Made by a program: the position numbers and the translations under genes
Shown: positions 54,022 through 63,238 of the stretch, piece by piece
Numbering within the stretch: position 1 is the stretch's first letter
How the letters are laid out: each line of letters opens with the position of its first letter
DNA from: Microbacterium sp. Yaish 1
Lineage (GTDB): Bacteria > Actinomycetota > Actinomycetes > Actinomycetales > Microbacteriaceae
DNA length: 64,000 nucleotides
Assembly (NCBI RefSeq): GCF_002245215.1
Contig: NZ_NPMR01000001.1
Span: 1,857,593-1,921,592 of the forward strand
Reading direction: 5' to 3'
Notes under the pieces: model-generated
Databases searched by the model: none
Told to the model about the DNA's origin: nothing
What the model saw: only the letters and a program-made list of their open reading frames with translations

Positions 54022-54991
54022 AGGTCAGCTCCTTCTTGCTTCCGAGGATGCCCTGCGGGCGGAAGATCACCAGCAGCATGAGCGCGACGCCGACCAGCAC
54101 GAACACGAGCATCTGGCTCTGCTCGGTGGTCAGGAACGGCAGCCAGCCGATGTTGACGAGGGCCGGCAGCAGGTTCGACAGGAACGCGCGCACCACCCAG
54201 AACAGCACGGCGCCGAGCACCGGGCCGAAGATGGTGGCCGCGCCGCCGAGCAGCAGGGCGGTCCAGACGTAGAACGTCTGCGAGGTGACGTAGACGTTCG
54301 GGTTGACGTTGGTGCCCATGGCGGTGACGATGCCGCCGGCCGCGATGATGACACCGCCGACGATGAGCGCCTGCATCTTGAAGGCGAAGACGTTCTTGCC
54401 GAGCGAGCGCACGGCGTCCTCGTCCTCGCGGATGCCGCGGATGACGCGCCCCCAGGGGCTGCTCATGAGCAGCCAGACGAGGGTGACGACGATCGCGATC
54501 GTGATCAGACCGACGATGATGACCCACCACTGGTCGGACTGGTACGTCCACGGCCCGAAGCCCCAGCGTCCCGGAGGAAGCGGGTTGCTGGCGCGGAACC
54601 CGGCCTGGAAGCCTGAGAGACCGTCGGCCGATCCCGTCTGGTTGCGGAACGCCGACGTGAGGAAGAGCAGGCGCAGCACCTCGGCGGCCGCGATCGTGAC
54701 GATGGCGAGGTAGTCGCCGCGCAGCCGGAGGGTCGGGATGCCCATGACGAGCGCGAAGACCACGGCGGCGATGAGGCCGATGAGTGCCGCCACCGGCCAG
54801 GCGAGCCCGAAGGTGAGGATCGAGATCGCGAACCCGTAGGCGCCGATCGCCATGAAGCCCGCGACGCCCATGTTGAGCAGGCCTGCGAAGCCGAAGTGAA
54901 CCGACAGGCCGATGGCGGCGAGGATGTACCCGAGGGTCGCCGGGGCGAGGATCTGCGCCGCGGTGTTGCTGAGGATCTGAAGGAAGTTCAC
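54011..54991 (-). CDS. livM: branched-chain amino acid-type ABC transporter permease LivM
   Basis: A 326-aa inner-membrane permease with eight or more membrane segments starting LAPATLGYILAAIGLSVHFGF. LivM features include GLLNMGVAGFMAIGAYG, LRLRGDYLAIVTIAAAEVLR and the cytoplasmic loop SPWGRVIRGIREDEDAVRSLGKN that contacts the ATPase. GTG start at 54991 is 5 nt after the livH stop. It partners LivH. Confidence 0.93.
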   Translation of the reverse strand: MNFLQILSNTAAQILAPATLGYILAAIGLSVHFGFAGLLNMGVAGFMAIGAYGFAISILTFGLAWPVAALIGLIAAVVFALVMGIPTLRLRGDYLAIVTIAAAEVLRLLFLTSAFRNQTGSADGLSGFQAGFRASNPLPPGRWGFGPWTYQSDQWWVIIVGLITIAIVVTLVWLLMSSPWGRVIRGIREDEDAVRSLGKNVFAFKMQALIVGGVIIAAGGIVTAMGTNVNPNVYVTSQTFYVWTALLLGGAATIFGPVLGAVLFWVVRAFLSNLLPALVNIGWLPFLTTEQSQMLVFVLVGVALMLLVIFRPQGILGSKKELTFVR

Positions 54992-54996
54992 GATGC

Positions 54997-56316
54997 CTAT
55001 CCGATTCGCTCTCGGCGCCCGAGGAGACCCTGCGGGCGGAACAGCAGGATGACGATCAGCACGACCAGCGCGCCGACGTACTTGAGGTCGGAGGGGATCC
55101 ACAGCGTCGACACTTCGACGAGGAGCCCCACGATGATGGCGCCCACGAGCGCGCCGAACGCGGTGCCGAGACCGCCGAGCGTGACGGCGGCGAAGATGAG
55201 CAGCAGGATGCTGGTGCCCATGTCCCACTTGATGCCCGGCCGGAAGTAGGCCCACAGCACCCCGGACAGGCCGGCGAGCGCCGCGGCGACGACCCAGACG
55301 ACCCGGACCACTGCGTCGACGTCGATGCCGCTGGCGGCGGCGAGCGACGGGTTGTCCGAGACGGCCCGCGTCGCACGGCCGATCCGCGTGCGCATGAGCC
55401 ACCATGCGAAGCCGGCGATGACCACGAGCGAGACGCCCATGCTGATCACGTCGGTGAGGGTGAGGCGGATCGGGCCGAGGCCGGGGATGACCGAGGTCGA
55501 GCCGCCGGGGAGCTGGGCCGTCCCGCCGCCGACGAACATCTGGAAGATGTAGCGCAGCGCGAGCGAGAGACCGATCGAGACGATCATGAGCTGCACGGTG
55601 CCGAGGCCGCGGCGTCGCAGCGGTCGCCAGAGGCCGGCATCCATCGTCAGGCCGAACAGCGCCGAGACGGCGACCGCCAACGGGATCGCGATCCAGATCG
55701 GCAGACTGAACCCGGCCGAGAACAGCAGGGCGGCGAGCGCTCCGAAGGTGACCATCTCGCCGTGCGCGAAGTTCGACAGGCCCGTCGTGCCGAACACGAG
55801 CGAGAGGCCGATCGCGGCGAGGGCCAGCATGAGGCCGAAGTTCAGGCCGTTGACGGCGCGGGAGAGCAGCTGGTCGACGAAGCTCGTCGTCTGCCGTTCG
55901 GCCGCCTCGAGCGTGAAGTTGCGCGTGATCGTGCTCGTCGCGCCGAACTCCACCTCGATCGTCGATTCGAAGCCCTCCGGGACGGTCACCCCCGAGGGGA
56001 GGCTGTCCTCGACGAGTTCGACGGTGTAGGCGACATCTTTCGTCGGGACGCCGATCGAGAAGCTGCCTCTCTCGTTCGTCTCGCCTTCGGCTTCGAAGTC
56101 GCCGCCGGTCACGACGATGGTGGCCCCTTCCACGGGTTCGCCACCGGTGCGGACGTTGCCCGCGATCGTGAAGGGCAACGACTCGGCGTCGTCTCCTGCG
56201 GCCAGGGCGGGGGAGGCGATGCCCAGGAACGCCACGACGGCCAGGAGGCCGGCGATCAACGTCGAGAACATGCGCCTCGGGCGACGAGCAGCGCGCGTCA
56301 TCGAAGTGATCGCCAC
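54997..56316 (-). CDS. livH: LivH-type permease with N-terminal exported domain
   Basis: A 439-aa protein. Residues 1-40 form a signal-like segment ending in SPALAAG, followed by an extracytoplasmic beta-type domain of about 95 residues (TIAGNVRTGGEPVEGATIVVTGG, resembling carboxypeptidase-regulatory or Ig-like folds). The LivH permease begins near residue 145 with VNGLNFGLMLALAAIGLSLVFG and includes LSNFAHGEMVTFGA and RAVSDNPSLAAASGID. GTG at 56316 has AGGAGG 5 nt upstream; a GTG at 56322 overlaps that site. The extra domain is unusual, and no binding protein is encoded nearby. Ligand class is inferred from the family. Confidence 0.9.
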   Translation of the reverse strand: MAITSMTRAARRPRRMFSTLIAGLLAVVAFLGIASPALAAGDDAESLPFTIAGNVRTGGEPVEGATIVVTGGDFEAEGETNERGSFSIGVPTKDVAYTVELVEDSLPSGVTVPEGFESTIEVEFGATSTITRNFTLEAAERQTTSFVDQLLSRAVNGLNFGLMLALAAIGLSLVFGTTGLSNFAHGEMVTFGALAALLFSAGFSLPIWIAIPLAVAVSALFGLTMDAGLWRPLRRRGLGTVQLMIVSIGLSLALRYIFQMFVGGGTAQLPGGSTSVIPGLGPIRLTLTDVISMGVSLVVIAGFAWWLMRTRIGRATRAVSDNPSLAAASGIDVDAVVRVVWVVAAALAGLSGVLWAYFRPGIKWDMGTSILLLIFAAVTLGGLGTAFGALVGAIIVGLLVEVSTLWIPSDLKYVGALVVLIVILLFRPQGLLGRRERIG

Positions 56317-56492
56317 TGGCACCTCCTGAGATAAGTGGACGAACGCCGAGAGGTACCGGTTCTGCTGGTGGCTTCGGCGACACCTGAACGTATGCGCTGA
56401 TTGTTGCTTGCGTGTTTCCGGTGCGCAACAACGAATGCGGTGTGTCGTTTCGCGGATCTCGGGCGCGGGAATGCCGCGCGGCGCCGGGCGCT

Positions 56493-56498
56493 TAGAAT
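56493..56498 (+). promoter_or_regulatory. -10 box TAGAAT for guaB
   Basis: TAGAAT lies 24 nt before the guaB ATG, leaving a short leader with an AAGGAG ribosome site. Unlike many genes here, guaB has a conventional leader. Confidence 0.6.
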
Positions 56499-56504
56499 CG
56501 TTGA

Positions 56505-58028
<1,524 letters not shown>

Positions 58029-58043
58029 CCCGCGCGCGCTGGA

Positions 58044-58123
58044 GCGCATACGGAGGAGATCTGCACATCGGAGGCCCGTCACGCGGCGGCCGCCCTCTGT
58101 TTTGCAGATCTCCTCTTGTGCGC
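58044..58123. other. long hairpin after guaB
   Basis: GAGGAGATCTGCA (58053-58065) pairs with TGCAGATCTCCTC (58103-58115), and an outer GCGCA (58044-58048) pairs with TGCGC (58119-58123). The loop of 37 nt is GC-rich with a GAGG/CCTC pairing. It may terminate guaB and the convergent nuclease-like gene. Confidence 0.75.
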
Positions 58124-58145
58124 CGGGAAGGGGCGGCGCCTGACA

Positions 58146-58979
58146 TCAGCTCGCACGGTGCAGCCCCTGGGTGACGGCGGTCGCGATGAGGCCGTGCACG
58201 TGCGGCCAGTCGTCGACGACCTGGGCGTAGGTGACACGGATGACGTGGTAGCCGTGCAGCATCAGCCGTGCGTCGTGCTCGATGTCGGCGGCGCGTTGAC
58301 GCCCCACGTGGTGGCCCCCGTCGATCTGCACGACGAGGCGCTCCCCGATGAGCAGATCGACCGGCCGACCGAGCAGCCACACCTGCTGCCGGAGGGGCAC
58401 CCCGAGCCAGCGGAGCCGTAGCGGAAGCATCGTCTCGAGACCGGAGTCGGAGTAGGGCGACGCCTGAGCCCACAGTCGCCGCCCGGCCGGCGGCAGGTCG
58501 AGCCGGCCCAGCACCTCGCGCGAGGTCAGCTGCCGTCGCAGCGCGGATTCCCAGATCACGAGAGCGGGTTCGAGCGGCTGGCATCGGGCCACGGCCACCA
58601 GGACGTTCTCGATGCTGTCGACGAGAGCATCCGGATGCCGCGGCACGGCGGGCGTGTGCCAGTGCACAGTCGCTCGCCGGGTGGGGGCTCTGCCCGCGTG
58701 TGGAGGCGCCGCGACATGAGGTCGGTCCTCTTCGAGGACCCACAGGCCGAGTCGCCGCGCTGCGCTGATGCACGCGATGACGACGCCGTGACGCGCGGCC
58801 GCGAGGAGTTCCGGGTCCGCGTCCGGGAGCGCGACCCATCCACGGCGCACGCGGAGCAGAGCCCCCGTCGCAACGGCGGTCTGTACGCGATGCCGCGAGG
58901 CGCCGGCGTCGTGCAGTGCGGTGGTCCGAGCGACCCCGCCGTTTCGCCGCATCCACGACGTGAGGTGGCTTCCATCCAT
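58146..58979 (-). CDS. AbiEi/DUF559-like protein with C-terminal PD-(D/E)XK-type nuclease fold
   Basis: A 277-aa protein. The N-terminal third has an AbiEi-like winged helix layout (GGVARTTALHDAGASRHRVQTAVATG). The C-terminal DUF559/Vsr-like core carries PVDLLIGERLVVQIDGGHHVG and DARLMLHGYHVIRVTYAQV; the D...QIDG pattern has Gln where related enzymes have Glu, so catalytic competence is uncertain. Such proteins are multicopy in Microbacteriaceae and may be antitoxin-like or nucleases. It is the intact counterpart of the decayed remnant at 51540-52087, though of a different subgroup. Confidence 0.75.
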   Translation of the reverse strand: MDGSHLTSWMRRNGGVARTTALHDAGASRHRVQTAVATGALLRVRRGWVALPDADPELLAAARHGVVIACISAARRLGLWVLEEDRPHVAAPPHAGRAPTRRATVHWHTPAVPRHPDALVDSIENVLVAVARCQPLEPALVIWESALRRQLTSREVLGRLDLPPAGRRLWAQASPYSDSGLETMLPLRLRWLGVPLRQQVWLLGRPVDLLIGERLVVQIDGGHHVGRQRAADIEHDARLMLHGYHVIRVTYAQVVDDWPHVHGLIATAVTQGLHRAS

Positions 58980-59186
58980 CCTCTGATGCTCGGCCGAGCG
59001 CCGCCTCCGGGGTGAGGTTCCGCAGCGGTTTGGGGATGCCCGCCCGCAGATGGGCCCAGGGGAGGAAAGCCCGCCACGGGGTTTCTCACCCCTACGAGAG
59101 GAGTTCTGCGCCAGGGAGGGAGTTCGCGCTTCGCGCCTCCTCCGCTGCGCTGATCCCCTCCGCTGCGCAGTCCGCCCGACCCGGGC

Positions 59187-60296
59187 TCACCCCGCCGGCA
59201 GCCGGAAGGGCGCGGCCGCGCGCGCCGTCGCATCCAGCGCGAGGTCGGCGAGGGTCGCGCCGACGCCCGGGGCGAACTTGAAGCCGTGGCCCGAGAACCC
59301 CGCGCCGACCACCACCGAGCCGACGCGATCGAGCACGAAGGCGCTGTCGTCGGTCGAGGTGTAGGTGCACGACAGGTGCACGGCCGAGTCGGGGTCGAGC
59401 CCCGGCATCCATTCCCGCACGTACTCGACGAGCGTCTCGTGGTGCGTCACCCGGTGCGGGCGCTCGTCGGGATCGACGACGTCCCCGACGCGGTGGAACC
59501 CGACCTTGACCCCTTCGCCGGGCGTCGGCATCCCGTACACCGGCGCCGGGTAACGCTCGGGGTCGAGCCGATGGTTGAACGAGGGCCACGGGCCCGCGGC
59601 GGGCGCGAAATGCGCCGGGGTCTCCTCGGTCACCGTCAGGCGCGGCAGACGGATGCCGGGCAGCAGGCGCTCGGTCCAGGCGCCGACCGTCGCGACGACG
59701 ACGTCGGCCACCACCTCGCCGCCGGCCAGCCGCACGCGCGCCCCGCGCTCGCCGAGATCGTCGATGCCGGCGACAGGCGCACCCCAGCGCACCTCGCCGC
59801 CGCCGCCCTGCACGCGCCGCTCGAGCTCGAGCATCGCCGCGGAGGCCCGCGCCACGCCGGCATCCGCGGAGTACAGCACGTCGGTCTCGAACCGCATCCC
59901 CGGCCAGCGCGCGCCCGCCTCCACAGCCGAGAGCATCTCGGCGGGGATGCCGCGCGCGCCGAGGCTCCGCGCGATCGTCTCGAGCCCGTCGGCGTCGTCC
60001 GCGGCGCCGCCGAGGTCGCCGCCGACGCCGTGGGTCACGAGCCCATGCCGCCGCAGCAGCGGCTCGCCGTCGACCTCGCCGAGAGCGTCCCACCCGTCGC
60101 GGGCGCGCTGCAGCAGATCGAGGTAGTGGGCGTCGGCGTACGCGTTGTTGAAGTTCCGCGTCGCGCCGTGCGAAGCGCCGTGGGTGTGTCCGCGCCCGAA
60201 GCGCTCGAGGACGAGAGGACGTTCGCCGCGGCGGACGAGGGCCCACGCGGTGGCGAGGCCCATGATGCCCGCGCCGACGATCACGATGCGTGTCAT
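59187..60296 (-). CDS. monomeric sarcosine oxidase-like FAD-dependent oxidoreductase
   Basis: A 369-aa flavoenzyme of the MSOX/MTOX group, oxidising N-methyl amino acids. The dinucleotide-binding VGAGIMGLATAW begins the protein, SHGATRNFNNAY resembles the family's SHGxSR segment, and the covalent flavin cysteine is in HLSCTYTSTDD (Cys310), followed by FVLDRVGSVVVGAGFSGHGFKF. Together these favour sarcosine or N-methyl-tryptophan oxidase over DadA. The ATG at 60296 starts directly at the FAD motif. No ribosome site is obvious. A 207-nt gap downstream (58980-59186) holds only short CCTCCGCTGCGC repeats. Confidence 0.87.
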   Translation of the reverse strand: MTRIVIVGAGIMGLATAWALVRRGERPLVLERFGRGHTHGASHGATRNFNNAYADAHYLDLLQRARDGWDALGEVDGEPLLRRHGLVTHGVGGDLGGAADDADGLETIARSLGARGIPAEMLSAVEAGARWPGMRFETDVLYSADAGVARASAAMLELERRVQGGGGEVRWGAPVAGIDDLGERGARVRLAGGEVVADVVVATVGAWTERLLPGIRLPRLTVTEETPAHFAPAAGPWPSFNHRLDPERYPAPVYGMPTPGEGVKVGFHRVGDVVDPDERPHRVTHHETLVEYVREWMPGLDPDSAVHLSCTYTSTDDSAFVLDRVGSVVVGAGFSGHGFKFAPGVGATLADLALDATARAAAPFRLPAG

Positions 60297-60328
60297 CCCG
60301 CCAGCATCCCATCCGCCCCGGCGTGCGA

Positions 60329-60334
60329 TAGCCT
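60329..60334 (+). promoter_or_regulatory. -10 box TAGCCT for ABC-F gene
   Basis: TAGCCT lies 38 nt before the ATG at 60373; a GGAAAGG ribosome-like site lies between. Confidence 0.45.
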
Positions 60335-60372
60335 GGTCGGCTCCGCAGTGGAGCGGAAAGGCCCGGTCCACG

Positions 60373-62061
60373 ATGGGATCGCTCGACATCCAGGGTGTGT
60401 CGTACACCCTCCCCGACGGCAGACCGCTGCTCGACGAGGTCACGTTCCGCGTCGGCGCGGGATCGACGACCGCGCTGATCGGTCAGAACGGCGCGGGAAA
60501 GACGACGCTGCTGCGCATCATCCGCGGGGATGCCGCGGCCCACGGCGGTGTCGTCCAGATCGACGGCGGCCTCGGGGTCATGGACCAGTTCGTCGGGCAC
60601 GGCGGCGCCGGTGAGACCGTCCACGACCTGCTCATCTCGGTCGCGCCCGATCGCGTCCGCCGTGCCGCCCGTGAGCTGGATGACGCCGAGAACGCCGTGA
60701 TCGCCTCCGACGAGCTCGACACCCAGATGCGCTACGCCGCCGCGATCGCCGACTACGCGGATGCGGGCGGCTACGAGTACGAGACGGTGTGGGACACCTG
60801 CACGACGGCGGCCCTCGGCGTGCCGTTCGAGCGGGCGCGCTTCCGCGAGCTGACGACGCTCTCGGGCGGCGAGCAGAAGCGGCTCGCTCTCGAGGCGCTG
60901 CTCCGCGGGCCCGACGAGGTGCTGCTCCTCGACGAGCCCGACAACTATCTCGACGTCCCGGGGAAGCGCTGGCTGGAGGAGCGGCTGCGCGAGACGGCGA
61001 AGACGGTCCTGCTCGTCTCGCACGACCGGGAGCTGCTCGCCCGCGCCGCCGATCGCATCGTGACGCTCGAGGCCGGGGGAGCGGGCAGCACCGCCTGGGT
61101 CCACGGCGGGGGATTCGAGACCTATCACCGCGCCCGCGACGAGCGCATGGCGCGCCTGGACGAGCTGCGCCGCCGGTGGGACGAGGAGCACGCGAAGCTG
61201 AAGCGGTTCGTCGCGGAGATGAAGGCGAAGGCGGCGGCCAGCGACGAGTTCGCGTCGCGCTACCGGGCCGCCCAGACGCGTCTGCGCCGATTCGAGGATG
61301 CCGGGCCGCCCGAGGAGCGTCCGCCGGAGCAGAACCTCGAGCTGCGGCTGCGCGGCTCGCGCACGGGCAAACGCGCGGTCGTGGCGGACGGGCTGGAACT
61401 CGTCGGCCTCATGCAACCGTTCGATCTCGAGGTCTGGTTCGGCGACCGGGTCGCGGTGCTCGGCTCCAACGGCTCGGGGAAGTCGCACTTCCTGCGTCTT
61501 CTCGCCGCCGGCGGCACGGCGCCGGACGCTCTGCTGGGGCACGTCACGGCCGTCGGCTCCGCGCTCGAGCCCGTCGCGCACGCCGGGACCGTGACGCTCG
61601 GTGCGCGGGTCGTCCCGGGCTGGTTCGCCCAGACCCACCGGCATCCGGAGTTCACCGGCCGCACGCTGCTGGAGATCCTGCACCGGGGCGACGACCGCCG
61701 AGCCGGGATGCCGCGGGATGCCGCGAGCTCGGCGCTCGACCGCTACGGACTCGTCCGCCAGGCCGAGCAGACCTTCGACAGCCTGTCGGGCGGTCAGCAG
61801 GCGCGGTTCCAGGTGCTGCTGCTCGAGCTCTCGGGGGCGACGCTGCTGCTGCTCGACGAGCCCACCGACAACCTCGACCTGACGTCGGCCGAAGCGCTCG
61901 AGCGCGCGCTCGCGGCGTTCGAGGGCACGGTGCTCGCGGTCACCCACGACCGCTGGTTCGCGCGCTCGTTCGACCGGTTCGTCGTCTTCGGCGGCGACGG
62001 CCGCGTCTACGAGTCGAGCGAGGCGGTCTGGGACGAGCAGCGGGTCGCCCGCGCTCGCTGA
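60373..62061 (+). CDS. ABC-F family ATPase
   Basis: A 562-aa soluble twin-cassette protein of the ABC-F class, which acts on the ribosome rather than in membranes. Cassette one has Walker A GQNGAGKTT, signature LSGGEQKR and Walker B LLLDEPDNYLDV; cassette two has GSNGSGKS, LSGGQQAR and LLLDEPTDNLDL. The interdomain linker of about residues 250-320 is charged and helical. It may be a translation factor or a ribosome-protecting resistance factor; sequence alone does not decide. A strong hairpin follows at 62067-62099. Confidence 0.92.
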   Translation: MGSLDIQGVSYTLPDGRPLLDEVTFRVGAGSTTALIGQNGAGKTTLLRIIRGDAAAHGGVVQIDGGLGVMDQFVGHGGAGETVHDLLISVAPDRVRRAARELDDAENAVIASDELDTQMRYAAAIADYADAGGYEYETVWDTCTTAALGVPFERARFRELTTLSGGEQKRLALEALLRGPDEVLLLDEPDNYLDVPGKRWLEERLRETAKTVLLVSHDRELLARAADRIVTLEAGGAGSTAWVHGGGFETYHRARDERMARLDELRRRWDEEHAKLKRFVAEMKAKAAASDEFASRYRAAQTRLRRFEDAGPPEERPPEQNLELRLRGSRTGKRAVVADGLELVGLMQPFDLEVWFGDRVAVLGSNGSGKSHFLRLLAAGGTAPDALLGHVTAVGSALEPVAHAGTVTLGARVVPGWFAQTHRHPEFTGRTLLEILHRGDDRRAGMPRDAASSALDRYGLVRQAEQTFDSLSGGQQARFQVLLLELSGATLLLLDEPTDNLDLTSAEALERALAAFEGTVLAVTHDRWFARSFDRFVVFGGDGRVYESSEAVWDEQRVARAR

Positions 62062-62066
62062 GCGCA

Positions 62067-62099
62067 CGGCCGGTCCGGCTGTCGTGTCCGGACCGGCCG
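62067..62099 (+). terminator. terminator-like hairpin after ABC-F gene
   Basis: CGGCCGGTCCGG (62067-62078) pairs perfectly with CCGGACCGGCCG (62088-62099) around a 9-nt loop, immediately before the guaB3 -10 box. No T tract. Confidence 0.65.
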
Positions 62100-62100
62100 G

Positions 62101-62106
62101 TAGGCT
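62101..62106 (+). promoter_or_regulatory. -10 box TAGGCT for guaB3
   Basis: TAGGCT lies 6 nt before the GTG at 62113, favouring that start over the ATG at 62119. Confidence 0.5.
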
Positions 62107-62112
62107 GGAGGG

Positions 62113-63237
62113 GTGACCATGGAGATCGAGCTCGGCCGCGCCAAGCGCGCCCGTCGGGCCTACGCGTTCGACGACATCGCTGTGGTGCCCTCGCGGCGCA
62201 CCCGCAACACCGAGGACGTGTCGACCGCCTGGTCGATCGACGCCTTCCAGTTCTCGATCCCGGTGCTCGGCGCCCCGATGGACTCGGTCACCAGCCCGCG
62301 GACGGCGATCATGCTCGGTCAGCTCGGCGGACTTGGCGTCCTCGATCTCGAAGGCCTCTGGACGCGGTACGACGACCCCGAGCCGCTGCTCGCCGAGATC
62401 GCCGGGCTGCCCGACGCGTCGGCGACGCGACGCATGCAGGAGCTCTACGCCGAGCCGATCAAGCCCGAGCTCGTGCGCGACCGCCTGGCCGAGATCCGCG
62501 CGGCGGGCGTCACGGTCGCCGGCTCGCTGACGCCGCAGCGCACGCAGGAGCTGTACGAGACCGTCGTCGCCGCGGGCGTCGACCTGTTCGTCATCCGCGG
62601 CACGACGGTGTCGGCCGAGCACGTCTCGAGCGTCGACGAACCGCTGAACCTCAAGAAGTTCATCTACGACCTCGACGTCCCGGTGATCGTCGGCGGCGCA
62701 GCGACCTACACGGCGGCCCTCCACCTCATGCGCACCGGTGCGGCGGGCGTGCTCGTCGGCTTCGGCGGCGGTGCCGCCTCCACCACGCGCGCGACGCTGG
62801 GCCTGCACGCTCCGATGGCGACCGCCGTCGCCGACGTCGCCGGAGCACGTCGCGACTACCTCGACGAGTCGGGCGGACGGTACGTCCACGTCATCGCCGA
62901 CGGCGGTGTCGGCACCTCCGGAGACATCGTCAAGGCGCTCGCGATGGGTGCCGACGCGGTCATGCTGGGGGTCGCCCTGGCCCGTGCGACAGATGCTCCC
63001 GGTCAGGGATTCCACTGGGGGCCCGAGGCTCACCACGCTCAGCTCCCGCGCGGCCGCCGCGTGGCGGTCGAGCAGGTCGGCTCCCTCGAAGAGGTGCTCT
63101 ACGGCCCGGCCCCGGTCGCCGACGGCACCGCGAACCTCATCGGCGCACTGAAGAAGTCGATGGCGACGACCGGCTACTCCGACCTCAAGGAGTTCCAGCG
63201 CGTGGAGGTCGTGGTGGCGCCGTACAGCGTGCGGTGA
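62113..63237 (+). CDS. guaB3: GuaB3-family IMP dehydrogenase-related protein
   Basis: A 374-aa (beta/alpha)8 protein of the actinobacterial GuaB3 family, related to IMP dehydrogenase but without a CBS pair. The substrate loop that carries the catalytic cysteine in true IMPDH (GPGSICTTR) reads GFGGGAASTTR here, so it lacks the cysteine. The phosphate-binding HVIADGGVGTSGDIVKALAMGADAVMLG is well kept, and LKKSMATTGYSDLKEFQ near the end matches the family. In mycobacteria GuaB3 is dispensable and not an IMP dehydrogenase; some related GMP-reductase-like roles are discussed. GTG start is chosen from the promoter spacing. Confidence 0.9.
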   Translation: MTMEIELGRAKRARRAYAFDDIAVVPSRRTRNTEDVSTAWSIDAFQFSIPVLGAPMDSVTSPRTAIMLGQLGGLGVLDLEGLWTRYDDPEPLLAEIAGLPDASATRRMQELYAEPIKPELVRDRLAEIRAAGVTVAGSLTPQRTQELYETVVAAGVDLFVIRGTTVSAEHVSSVDEPLNLKKFIYDLDVPVIVGGAATYTAALHLMRTGAAGVLVGFGGGAASTTRATLGLHAPMATAVADVAGARRDYLDESGGRYVHVIADGGVGTSGDIVKALAMGADAVMLGVALARATDAPGQGFHWGPEAHHAQLPRGRRVAVEQVGSLEEVLYGPAPVADGTANLIGALKKSMATTGYSDLKEFQRVEVVVAPYSVR

Positions 63238-63238
63238 C

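Noticed and set aside
58980..59186. Possible small gene in the gap before the flavoprotein gene
   Set aside because: Only a pair of CCTCCGCTGCGC repeats and short frames without start context are present.
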